Assembly: GCA_900543105.1 (NCBI GenBank)
Contig: UQQA01000046.1
Location: 1 to 16,704, forward strand
Source: an uncultured Ruminococcus sp.
GTDB lineage: Bacteria; Bacillota; Clostridia; Oscillospirales; Ruminococcaceae
DNA length: 16,704 nt
Direction of reading: 5' to 3'
Under the pieces are notes generated by a model, which saw nothing but the letters and a program-made list of their open reading frames with translations, did not search any database and was not told the DNA's origin. Below are positions 7,403 through 15,011 of this stretch, piece by piece (the first letter of the stretch is position 1; the number at the start of each line of letters is the position of its first letter). The position numbers were made by a program, and so were the translations under genes.

Positions 7403-7670
7403 TCAAGTGGTATGACTTCTTTCAAGGTGGTATGACGTCAAAATCCCGCTGTTTTGGTATCAGCTATATAATCAAGCGGAAATGGAGCTGAAAAGTTGGT
7501 ATCAAAACGGGGGATAATTGAAGCAAATCGGAAAGTGGTGCTGATATGGGGCAGAAATAGAGCCAATAAAGCAGTATGAAAAATGCCCCATATTAACGCC
7601 AATATCAGCAGTGGCTATAAAAATCAACGTTTATGGTATCAATAATTTTTAATGTGTGTTGGTATCAGCT
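7403..7670 (+). repeat. Six direct TGGTAT repeats, candidate parC centromere or iterons
   Basis: TGGTAT followed by C/G-A occurs six times in the same orientation, starting at 7408, 7428, 7455, 7497, 7634 and 7660. Two subtypes are visible: CAAG(G)TGGTATGAC for copies 1-2, and TTGGTATCA for copies 3, 4 and 6, with copies 4 and 6 also followed by an AAAACGGG stretch. No inverted copy was seen. ParR proteins bind direct-repeat arrays, and plasmid replication or KfrA-like proteins also bind such sites. The last copy ends about 20 bases before the next gene's start, so autoregulation is possible. The array occupies the gene-free stretch 7395-7688. Confidence 0.65.
7540..7609 (+). repeat. Compound inverted repeat within the repeat region
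   Basis: ATATGGGGCA (7544-7553) pairs perfectly with TGCCCCATAT (7584-7593). Overlapping it, GCTGATAT (7540-7547) pairs with ATATCAGC (7602-7609). The two pairings share bases 7544-7547 and are mutually exclusive in part. It sits in the 137-base gap between the fourth and fifth TGGTAT repeats, and could be a replication or partition structure or an RNA switch. The pairing is seen; the role is unknown. Confidence 0.5.
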
Positions 7671-7688
7671 TTAAAACGGGAGTGAAAA

Positions 7689-8459
7689 ATGAGAATCAGT
7701 GAATTTTGCAATACCTTTCAAATTTCACATCAGGCTGTATATGCGAAAATCAAAAAATATGCAGACGAGCTGGAGGGGCATATTTCAAAGGATAAGGGAA
7801 ATGTTCTTGACCTTGATCCATTTGCAGTAAACCTTCTGAAACCCAAGAAGGCAAGCTACAAAGCTCTTGATGAACGTAATTATTATCTATTTAAAAAGAA
7901 TAAAGAAATAGTTTCGGAGAACGAGCAGTTCAGGGCAGAACGTGATGAATTGGCTTCAAAAATGTCCGATTATGAAGCCGTTATCGAGTTTCTCAAAAAG
8001 GAAAATAAGGAATATGCAGACTCTATTGCTCTTCTTACGCAGGAATGCGAACGTTACAAAAAGGATTGTGCAGATGCTCAGGCACTTTACAGGGTAATGG
8101 AAAGCGAGTTTGACAAGGAAAAAGCGGAGCTTACAGCCGAAATAAAGGAAACAGAGTTTGGTCGGAAGTTACTTGCTTCTACGGTTTCAGATCAGTATAA
8201 AAAGTTAGAGGAAAAGGATAGCCGTATTCATAAGCTCTATAAGAAAAGCGACGAGCAGGAGAACACTATTGAACGGCTCAACAAACAGCTGTCTATTATG
8301 ACAGAAAAGTATCAAAGAGCCGAAAAACAGATTGCGGAATTGCAGGTGGAAAAGCATCGGGCAGAGGAACAGCTTGCCGAAATGCAGAGTGCCGATAAAC
8401 AGAACGCATCCAAACAGAATAACATCTTCAAACACATATTCGGACAGGATAAGAAATAA
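7689..8459 (+). CDS. KfrA-like HTH plus long coiled-coil protein
   Basis: The 256-residue protein begins with a helix-turn-helix ('RISEFCNTFQISHQAVYAKIKKY', about 2-24), followed by a linker and an almost uninterrupted coiled coil from about 55 to 235, rich in Glu, Lys, Gln and Ala. This matches the architecture of KfrA-type plasmid proteins (N-terminal DNA-binding domain, long alpha-helical tail), which act in plasmid regulation and partition; homology to KfrA itself is not claimed. The ATG at 7689 has GGGAG just upstream. The direct repeats immediately 5' are natural candidates for its operator. Its place between parMR and the mobilization genes suggests a maintenance or segregation role. 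Confidence 0.7.
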   Translation: MRISEFCNTFQISHQAVYAKIKKYADELEGHISKDKGNVLDLDPFAVNLLKPKKASYKALDERNYYLFKKNKEIVSENEQFRAERDELASKMSDYEAVIEFLKKENKEYADSIALLTQECERYKKDCADAQALYRVMESEFDKEKAELTAEIKETEFGRKLLASTVSDQYKKLEEKDSRIHKLYKKSDEQENTIERLNKQLSIMTEKYQRAEKQIAELQVEKHRAEEQLAEMQSADKQNASKQNNIFKHIFGQDKK

Positions 8460-8502
8460 TATCTGCAACTCTTGCGGATATTTGCAAGTAAGTTGCGGAT
8501 AT
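8459..8502 (+). repeat. Three-arm ATATCYGCAA/TTGCGGATAT repeat upstream of mobC
   Basis: TTGCGGATAT occurs twice directly, at 8472-8481 and 8493-8502, 21 bases apart. An inverted near-copy ATATCTGCAA at 8459-8468 can pair with either (one G-T pair), with a loop of only three bases to the first. It starts at the stop codon of the preceding gene. It may be a protein-binding array of the relaxosome or an attenuating structure between genes. Confidence 0.5.
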
Positions 8503-8538
8503 ACGGGAGGTAGGCAGGATTTTTGAGGAAAGGGGTGG

Positions 8539-8600
8539 TTGCTATGATTTAGCAAGCATAGAATTTGTGTACCCAAATTCAGACGGCGTTCGCCGTCGCA
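8539..8600 (+). other. oriT: Probable origin of transfer (oriT) region
   Basis: The stretch between the KfrA-like gene and mobC holds several close inverted repeats: TTGCT/AGCAA (8539-8543, 8551-8555), GAATTTG/CAAATTC (8561-8567, 8574-8580) with a 6-base loop, and GACGGCG/CGCCGTC (8582-8588, 8591-8597) separated by only TT. Dense inverted repeats immediately upstream of mobC-mobA are typical of oriT in MOBP mobilizable elements. I cannot place the nic site with confidence. The G+C-rich 8582-8597 element could alternatively act in transcription. Confidence 0.5.
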
Positions 8601-8642
8601 GTCCTTATATAAGTATATTCATAGAAATAGACGGGAGGTATC

Positions 8643-8972
8643 ATGAACAGAAACATAGTTATGAAATTCCGAGCGACAGAGGAAGAAGCGGCTGAGATCA
8701 GGCGCAAAGCCGCTGCCGCTAGAATGAACATCAGCAGATTTTTGAGAACGTCCGCCGTGAAAAGTCAGGTGGTGCTTTACAACACCGCCGACATTTACGG
8801 ACTTCGTTCCGAAATCAAGAAAATCGGAAACAACGTCAATCAGATCGCTATGGTGGCAAATTCAAACAAATCGGTGTATTTGTCCGATGTCAGAGAGCTG
8901 CGAAAGCAGTTTAATGAAATGAGCGGAAGCATTGCCGAGCATCTTAAACCGTTGTCATACGAGGTGCTGTGA
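8643..8972 (+). CDS. mobC: MobC-type relaxosome accessory protein
   Basis: The 109-residue protein begins with a ribbon-helix-helix-like strand 'IVMKFRATEEEAAEIRRKA' and continues 'MNISRFLRTSAV', then the signature 'LRSEIKKIGNNVNQIAMVAN' (about 58-77), the segment that defines MobC/bacterial mobilization proteins. MobC binds oriT and helps the relaxase open and nick the DNA. The ATG has GGGAGGT at about 8634-8640. Its stop (8970-8972) abuts the relaxase GTG start, so the two are translated as a pair. Confidence 0.88.
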   Translation: MNRNIVMKFRATEEEAAEIRRKAAAARMNISRFLRTSAVKSQVVLYNTADIYGLRSEIKKIGNNVNQIAMVANSNKSVYLSDVRELRKQFNEMSGSIAEHLKPLSYEVL

Positions 8973-8973
8973 T

Positions 8974-10554
8974 GTGGCATATGTGAAGCACACGGCAATT
9001 CATACAACGCCTAAAGCTCATTTGAAATACATTCTCAATCCCGACAAAAATGAAGAAATGAAATATGTCACAGGAATCTGCTGCAGAGATGACCTTGAAA
9101 CTGCTTATGACAATTTTAAGGAAATATTTGAAAAGTACAATACCGAGAAATTTGATGATTGCGAATTATCCAAGAAAAGCGGAAAGCGGCATATCCGTAT
9201 TCACTCATATACTCAGTCTTTTGATTCAGGCGTTTCTCCCGAAGAAGCACATCGCATAGGTGTTGAATGGGCGAAAAAAGTTTTCGGTGAGAACAGACCG
9301 ATAATCGTCAGTACCCACAGCAACACAGATCATTGTCATAATCATATTGCTGTTTGTCCTTATGATCTTGACGGAATACGCTGGCACAGCAACAGAAAAT
9401 CTTTGGATTTTGTCAGAAAGCGTTCCGATGAAATTTGCCTTGAACATAATCTTGACATTATCAGAAATCCGAAGAAGAAAAGCACTGTCAGCTACAAGGA
9501 ACACGATGCCCGTAAGAAAGGTTATTCGTGGAAGGTCAAGATGGCTGATACCATTGACAGGCTTATCCATAGTGATGATGTTACGGACATTTACTCTCTG
9601 ATTGAAAAAATGAAGGAGTGCGGCTATACCTTTACCAACGAAAGCCGAATGATAGCGAAACCGAAAGGCGTGAAATACGGCTGCTGCATTTCAAAGCTGG
9701 GATATGGGTATTCGTATCAAATGCTGATTCAGAGGATAAACAACAAGCAGAACGAATTTGTGGGCAGGAAGATAAGTGCATTTATCGGCTTTCAGGTTGA
9801 AATTGCTGTCGGGCTTCGTGAGCGTCAGTTTGATATATATCGTTCTCAGTTGGTGCATATGCCGACTTATGCAGAGGTGAGAAAATCTTTTGAGGTGTTG
9901 AACTTTATCCACAGCAATCACATTCATTCTCTTGATGATATGAGATCCTGTCTTGCGGCGGCAAATCGGAAAGAGGACATTGCTATGCACAGATATTTCA
10001 GTCTTGCAAATAAAAAGGAACAGCTGAAAACGCTGAACTATCTGGGAGATGAATATGCCCGTCTGCTGAAAACGGAGAACAGAGATGAAGCACAGCAGAA
10101 GCGGTTGGAGAAACTGCATTGGCAGCTTATGATAAGTGGAGGTATCAGCGGTTGGGATACTCATATGGAAAACTGGCTGCCGAAGTTAAAGGACAAGCTC
10201 CGCAATGACCTTAGACAGCTTGACAGCCTTGCTGCCGAAATGGGCAGAGCATCTAAAGAGCGTACAAATGCGGAAATGTCGCTTGCGTATCTGGAGGATT
10301 TTCTTAAATCCGATTATGACAGGATTCGGGAACAGGAACAGCTCCGCATTCAGATTGAGAACTATCACAACGGGCTTGAACCGCAGGACGATGGTACATA
10401 CAAGGCAGAGCCTGAACCTACAGCGGAGAGAAATGCGGAGTTTGCATATCTGGAAATGCGTGAGGAACAACGCAGGAGAGCAGAGGAACAGCGTAGGAGA
10501 GATGCACGTCAGAGAGAAATGAGGAGCAGGAGCCGCAGCGGTTATTGTCGGTGA
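8974..10554 (+). CDS. mobA: MOBP-type relaxase (MobA/VirD2 nuclease family)
   Basis: The 526-residue mobilization endonuclease nicks oriT and stays bound to the 5' end of the transferred strand. The N-terminal domain carries motif I with the probable catalytic Tyr19 ('LKYILNPDK') and metal-binding motif III 'HSNTDHCHNHI' (His120, His122, His124). 'KKSGKRHIRIHSYTQSF' (68-84) and 'WHSNRKSLDFVR' fit Relaxase PF03432-type proteins. The C-terminal part is helical and charged, ending in an Arg/Gln/Glu-rich tail. I chose GTG 8974: it follows GAGGTG at 8961-8966 and begins the conserved 'AYVKHTAIH'. The frame runs upstream to 8932 only inside mobC. No type IV secretion genes are in the window, so transfer would depend on a helper element. 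Confidence 0.9.
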   Translation: MAYVKHTAIHTTPKAHLKYILNPDKNEEMKYVTGICCRDDLETAYDNFKEIFEKYNTEKFDDCELSKKSGKRHIRIHSYTQSFDSGVSPEEAHRIGVEWAKKVFGENRPIIVSTHSNTDHCHNHIAVCPYDLDGIRWHSNRKSLDFVRKRSDEICLEHNLDIIRNPKKKSTVSYKEHDARKKGYSWKVKMADTIDRLIHSDDVTDIYSLIEKMKECGYTFTNESRMIAKPKGVKYGCCISKLGYGYSYQMLIQRINNKQNEFVGRKISAFIGFQVEIAVGLRERQFDIYRSQLVHMPTYAEVRKSFEVLNFIHSNHIHSLDDMRSCLAAANRKEDIAMHRYFSLANKKEQLKTLNYLGDEYARLLKTENRDEAQQKRLEKLHWQLMISGGISGWDTHMENWLPKLKDKLRNDLRQLDSLAAEMGRASKERTNAEMSLAYLEDFLKSDYDRIREQEQLRIQIENYHNGLEPQDDGTYKAEPEPTAERNAEFAYLEMREEQRRRAEEQRRRDARQREMRSRSRSGYCR

Positions 10555-10615
10555 TGAATGTTCCAAACCCAAAAAGAACGAAAGAAATTTCCAAAGGAAA
10601 GGAGCATTTTTGCTT

Positions 10616-10792
10616 ATGAAAGAAAGAATAATCGAGCGTACCGTTAATGGTATCAAGGTCACTTCCTACATTCCCGAAAATGTAAGCGAAAGTGTTAAGA
10701 GAAACAGGATAAATCAGATTTATGATATTCTCAAGCCTGCCGAAAAGGGTGGGGAAAACGAGGATAAGGACAAGGGAGATAAAACCGCATAA
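10616..10792 (+). CDS. Small hypothetical protein between relaxase and recombinase
   Basis: A protein of 58 residues starting 'MKERIIERTVNGIKVTSYIP', with a basic middle ('SVKRNRINQIYDILK') and a charged Glu/Lys/Asp tail. Similar small proteins next to serine recombinases in Clostridia elements seem familiar, but I cannot name a family. The start is uncertain: AAAGGAG (10598-10604) lies 11 bases from ATG 10616 but only 5 from an in-frame TTG at 10610. The ATG overlaps the stop of a 21-codon mini-frame (10554-10619) by ATGA, which could provide coupling. Confidence 0.6.
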   Translation: MKERIIERTVNGIKVTSYIPENVSESVKRNRINQIYDILKPAEKGGENEDKDKGDKTA

Positions 10793-10820
10793 ATAATTTT
10801 GAAAATATCGCTTTAAAGTG

Positions 10821-10849
10821 TTGAAATGTTGAGCCGATTATGCTATAAT
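10821..10849 (+). promoter_or_regulatory. Promoter of the serine recombinase gene
   Basis: TTGAAA (10821-10826) and TATAAT (10844-10849) are 17 bases apart, and TG at 10841-10842 makes an extended -10. The recombinase ribosome binding site GGAGG (10885-10889) follows about 35 bases downstream. The gene therefore has its own promoter, separate from the mobilization operon. Confidence 0.8.
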
Positions 10850-10873
10850 AGAGATAACAACGTATGATCGGCT
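10832..10873 (+). promoter_or_regulatory. AGCCGAT/ATCGGCT inverted repeat bracketing the recombinase -10 box
   Basis: AGCCGAT (10832-10838) lies in the spacer of the promoter and its inverse ATCGGCT (10867-10873) lies downstream of the likely transcription start. A repressor bound to both arms would block or loop the promoter; as RNA only the second arm is transcribed. Operator function is inferred. Confidence 0.4.
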
Positions 10874-10898
10874 TTCATATTATTGGAGGTTGATTATT

Positions 10899-12443
10899 AT
10901 GACAAGCAAATTCACAGCAATATACGTTCGCCGTTCCGTCAGCGATAAGGAAAAGGGAAACAATTCGCTTTCCATAGCTGCACAGAGGGAAGAATGTATC
11001 AGATATGTCGGAGAGGAGGCAAATTTCAAGGTTTACTGCGATGACGGAAAGTCGGGCAAGGACATTCGTCACCGCCCCGAATTTATGCAGATGATGTCCG
11101 ATGCGAAGGACGGTTATATCGACAGGATAATCGTGAAGAAGTATGACCGTTTCAGCCGTAATATGAGGGAATATCTCAATATCACGGACGAGCTGGACAG
11201 GTACGGAGTGGGAGTTATTTCCCTTTCCGAGCCGTTTAACACGGAAACTAAAGAGGGCAGAATGATGAGAAATAATCTTCTGAACTTTGCGGAATTTGAG
11301 CGTGAAACCATTGCAGCGAGAGTAAAGGACGCATACAGCACAAAAGCTGTAGAAACAGGTTTTTATCAGGGCGGCAAAATGTTTTTTGGTTTCCAATCAA
11401 GCAGACAGACCATAAACGGCAAGACAGGTTCGGTGCTTGTTCCGTCGGAAGCGGCTCAGACTGTCATAGCTGCATATAATGTGTACAAGGAATCGGGAAC
11501 GTCCCTGCTTGATGTTGTAAATTACATAAAGGAACATGAGCTTCCGTCATCATCAACAGCGGGTAATTCGCCTGTAAACAGGAGTATGGATCGGAGCGAA
11601 ATATCAAGAATACTTGAAAATCCGCTCTATGTTCGTGCCGATAAAAATGTGTATGAATATTTTCTGTCAAGAGGTTTTACGATGATAGATGATATTGATG
11701 CTTATGACGGTGTACACGGACTTTTGTGGCATAAGAAGAACAGCGAGGACAGGTTTATCAAGGTGGGCTATCACGAGGGACTTGTTGATTACGAAACATG
11801 GCTTGCGGTGCAGGACAAAAAATCCCACAATCATAAGATACCAAAATCGAGGGGCGAGCTTAAATCGTGGCTTGTAGGTCTTACCAAGTGCGGAAACTGC
11901 GGAAAAGCTTTGCTTATTGCGTATTCGTACAATGTGGACAAGACCAAGCTTTGGAGATATTACAACTGCACGGGACTTAAAACCATAAAGGGGTGCAGCC
12001 GTGAAACAGAACGTTTGAAGGTTCGTCCCGATGATGCAGAAAATGTTGTTCTTAATGCAATGCGTGAGCATATTGCCGAATTTGATGTTGCAAAGAACAG
12101 CAGGGAGAGCAGATCTTCAGAAGCTGAGAAAATTAAGGCAGAACTGCTTCGCATCGAAACAGATACCAAAAAGCTGATCGACAGGCTTGTTGATGCGGAC
12201 GATGTACTTTTCGGGTACATTCAGAACAAGATAAGCGAGCTTCATGCCAAGAAAAATGAATACGAAAAACAGCTTCTTCTGATAGAACGCAGGGTGAAGA
12301 AAATTGACACCAAGCCGCTGAACGAACCGCTGAACAGGTGGGACGAGCTTTCTATGGAAGAAAAGAACGCTCTTGCAAAGGTAATGATAAACAGGGTCGA
12401 TATTACCGATGAAGAGGGCATAAAAATTCATTTCAGTTTTTAA
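10899..12443 (+). CDS. Large serine recombinase (site-specific integrase)
   Basis: The 514-residue integrase carries catalytic Ser13 in 'YVRRSVSD', active-site arginines in 'YDRFSRN' (Arg84, Arg87) and the 'DDGKSG' segment (48-53). The Recombinase domain covers about 155-300, a zinc ribbon uses Cys331, Cys334, Cys357 and Cys366, and a coiled coil spans about 380-460, all in the usual order and length. It would integrate and excise the element by cutting two short attachment sites with a 2-base crossover. ATG 10899 has GGAGG at 10885-10889. An upstream in-frame TTG overlaps that site and was rejected. The gene sits at the very end of the element, with the truncated helicase gene starting about 70 bases on, as expected for attR-proximal integrases. 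Confidence 0.92.
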   Translation: MTSKFTAIYVRRSVSDKEKGNNSLSIAAQREECIRYVGEEANFKVYCDDGKSGKDIRHRPEFMQMMSDAKDGYIDRIIVKKYDRFSRNMREYLNITDELDRYGVGVISLSEPFNTETKEGRMMRNNLLNFAEFERETIAARVKDAYSTKAVETGFYQGGKMFFGFQSSRQTINGKTGSVLVPSEAAQTVIAAYNVYKESGTSLLDVVNYIKEHELPSSSTAGNSPVNRSMDRSEISRILENPLYVRADKNVYEYFLSRGFTMIDDIDAYDGVHGLLWHKKNSEDRFIKVGYHEGLVDYETWLAVQDKKSHNHKIPKSRGELKSWLVGLTKCGNCGKALLIAYSYNVDKTKLWRYYNCTGLKTIKGCSRETERLKVRPDDAENVVLNAMREHIAEFDVAKNSRESRSSEAEKIKAELLRIETDTKKLIDRLVDADDVLFGYIQNKISELHAKKNEYEKQLLLIERRVKKIDTKPLNEPLNRWDELSMEEKNALAKVMINRVDITDEEGIKIHFSF

Positions 12444-12449
12444 TATTTG

Positions 12450-12479
12450 ACCGTCGGAGAGGTAAATTTCTCCGACGGT
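12450..12479 (+). terminator. Terminator-like hairpin after the serine recombinase
   Basis: ACCGTCGGAGA (12450-12460) pairs perfectly with TCTCCGACGGT (12469-12479) around an 8-base loop. The trailing T stretch is short (ATTTT at 12481-12485). It lies six bases after the recombinase stop codon and just inside the proposed right end of the element, and would insulate recombinase transcription from the interrupted helicase gene. Confidence 0.7.
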
Positions 12480-12504
12480 GATTTTGAGAAAGTGTAGTAG
12501 ATAG

Positions 12505-12530
12505 CCTGTGGTTATGGGCACACCAGTTTC
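12505..12530 (+). other. attR: Probable right attachment junction (attR) of the serine-recombinase element
   Basis: Helicase coding sequence becomes recognisable at the GGC codon at 12517-12519 ('GTPVSNSM'). In an intact SNF2 gene it would be preceded by codons for a hydrophobic strand and Thr. Instead an in-frame TAG lies at 12502-12504 and the preceding bases have no helicase character. The crossover most likely falls at or next to GG 12517-12518. The matching attL and the 5' helicase half are not in the window, so the exact core cannot be fixed. Confidence 0.6.
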
Positions 12531-14985
12531 TAATTCAATGACCGAGCTTTATACGATGATGCGATACTTACAGACAGACCTTCTCAGAGAGTGCGGTATC
12601 AGCCACTTCGATGAGTGGGCGGCGGACTTCGGAACTGTAAAGACCGATTATGAGCTAAAGCCTGAATCTGATGGAAAGTATCAGCTTAAAACCCGATTTG
12701 CGCAGTTTAACAATCTTCCCGAACTTATGGGAATGTTCAAGGAAGCGGCGGACATAAGGACAGCAGATACGCTTGACCTTGAAAAGCCGGATGCACACGT
12801 TCACGAGGTTGTGGCACAGCCTTCAAAAATTCAGAAGCGTTTGATAAAGGCATTGTCAAAGAGAGCATCGAAGATTCGTGATGGTGCTGTTGACCCGAAA
12901 GATGATAATATGCTTTGTATCACCAATGACGGAAGAAAAATCGGACTTGACCAAAGACTTATGCAGTCAGGCTGTGAGGACAATCCCGATTCAAAGGTTA
13001 ATATGTGTGTAAGAAACGTATTCGACATCTACACTAAAAATACGGATAAGAAAAGCACACAGATGATTTTCTGCGATATGTCCACTCCGAAACAGGCTAA
13101 TCGACAGGACAGATTTGAGATATATCGTCCCGACAGCCAGGTTGGTTTTGAATGTATCCGCAGAAAAGTAGGTTTAGGCAAACCCGGAAACAAGAGCTAT
13201 CTCGGCACATTTGACGATTTGAAAAAGTACGTTGAAAAGAACACAACCGATATAGAGGATAAGCTGCAAGATGGTGATATTGCAGTATTCCGTGTTCCGA
13301 GCGAGGACGGAAAGAGCATTGAATCGAGAGCTGCCCTTTATATGGGAGGAAAATTCTCCGAAGCAAATTCGGAGGAGCTGCTTGAACAGCTTTTTATGTC
13401 ACCTATTGAGGATATGCCGCCCAAGACATTCAATGTCTATGACGATATTCGGGATAAGCTCATCGCAAAGGGTGTTCCCGAAAAAGAAATTGCTTTTATA
13501 CACGATTATGATACCGCTGAAAAGAAGCAGGAGCTTTTCAATCAGATGAACAGCGGCGATGTTCGTATTCTTCTCGGTTCTACGCAGAAATGCGGTGCAG
13601 GAATGAACGCACAGGAACGTATGATAGCTTTGCATCATCTGGATGCTCCGCTTCGTCCAAGTGATATGGAGCAGCGTAACGGCCGTATCGAGCGACAGGG
13701 CAACAGCAATCCCGAAGTCGATATATTCCGCTATGTTACCGATAAATCCTTTGATGCGTACCTCTATCAGATTTTGGAGAACAAGCAGCGTTTTATTTCA
13801 CAGGTAATGACCTCAAAAACGCCCGAAAGAGTATGCTCCGATGTGGACGAACAGGCTCTTGACTATGCGGAGGTAAAGGCACTCTGTGCAGGAAATCCCT
13901 TGATTAAGCGTGAGATGGAACTGCAAGCGGCAATTAAGGACTTGAAGTCGGAAAAGGCGAGATTTAACGAGAACCTCTATGAGCTGCAGGACAATATCCG
14001 TGTGAAATATCCTGCCGAAATCAAGAATAACGAGCTTGTTATCAAACACTATACCGCAGATTTGAAAACAGCAACATCCGCACCAAAGGCTGTTGATGAG
14101 GAGGAAAAGGAAGCATACCCACTTAGAATGGGTGAAAAGGTGTATAATACCCGAAAGGAAGCAGGAACGGCTCTGAAAGAAGCACTTTTGAAGAATCTCA
14201 GTGCTATTATGACGGGACGAGAGGTTGCTCTGGGTGAGTATCGTGGCTTGAAACTTTCGGTAACGTACAATGATTTCAGAAAAATACCGCAGGCTTGCTT
14301 GCAGGGCGAGAAGTGTCACTATTGCGACCTTAATATCGAAACCGACACAGGCAATATGATTCGTCTTGACAATGCGATAGGAAACCTTGCAAAAACCATT
14401 GAAGACCTCTCTGCCAAGAATGACATTAAAAAGCGTGACCTTGAGCAGATGAGGATTGATGTGGAAAAGCCTTTTACAAAGGAGCAGGAGCTTCGTGACC
14501 TTGAAACGGAGCTTGAAGATGTGCATACAAAGCTGACGCAGTTTGAGCTTACGGACGATTCCGCACAGAAAGATATGTTTGAGCGTTTCGCTGACAACTT
14601 TCCCGAAGTAATGACAGGGGATAAGGAGTATGTCAGATATGAACCGAACAGTGCAGCTTCAATGCCCCTTCACGTTGAAATGCAGAGCAGTATTCTTACC
14701 GTAGCGCAGACCTATGAGCAGAACGGTGATTTGATGTATGACCCGCGCATTGATTTCAAGGTGGATTACGAAAACCGCAAGGTAATTCCCATAAGCTACG
14801 AGAACAGCGGCTTGGGAGCATATCAGGAGTACAACATTGATGACGGAAAACCCGAAACTATGCAGGGCATCAACAGTATTCTTACCTTTGTTGATGACTG
14901 GATGGACGAGATTGATTCGGGCGGATTTTCTGCTCAGAGCAGAGATGATGAATCTGTGCAGGACAGAAGTGCTGTAAGCCGTTAA
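12508..14985 (+). pseudogene. 5'-truncated SNF2-family helicase of a conjugative element (3' part)
   Basis: The fragment of about 825 codons opens at helicase motif III (GTPVSNSM, residues 4-11) and retains the C-terminal helicase lobe: motif V 'GSTQKCGAGMN' (about 355-366) and motif VI 'QRNGRIERQG' (about 388-397). Coiled-coil stretches at about 460-500 and 640-690 and a C-terminal region of unknown function follow. Motifs I and II (Walker A and DEXX) are missing, so it cannot be an active ATPase. These domains normally sit inside very large helicase/methylase proteins of Clostridia integrative conjugative elements. No ribosome binding site precedes the GTG at 12508 or ATG at 12514. The rest of the frame is intact over 2.4 kb, so the interruption is recent or reversible by excision of the neighbouring element. 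A minor possibility is expression of the C-terminal part alone. Confidence 0.85.
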
Positions 14986-15011
14986 TTGAAAAAATACAAG
15001 AGGTGAAACTA

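Noticed and set aside
7403..7670. CRISPR-like array
   Set aside because: The repeats are only 6-9 bases, spacing is irregular (20 to 137) and there are no cas genes.
10648..10655. Extra TGGTATCA copy in the small gene before the recombinase
   Set aside because: It is isolated, inside coding sequence and far from the six-copy array; taken as chance. Two TGGTAT words at 1908 and 1920 were dismissed likewise.
13813..14526. Long minus-strand frame within the helicase fragment
   Set aside because: It is antisense to a clear protein-coding frame and its translation is low-complexity and hydrophobic without any motif.
12508..14985. Intact stand-alone helicase gene
   Set aside because: Motifs I and II are absent and no ribosome binding site is present, so the frame is the 3' part of an interrupted gene.
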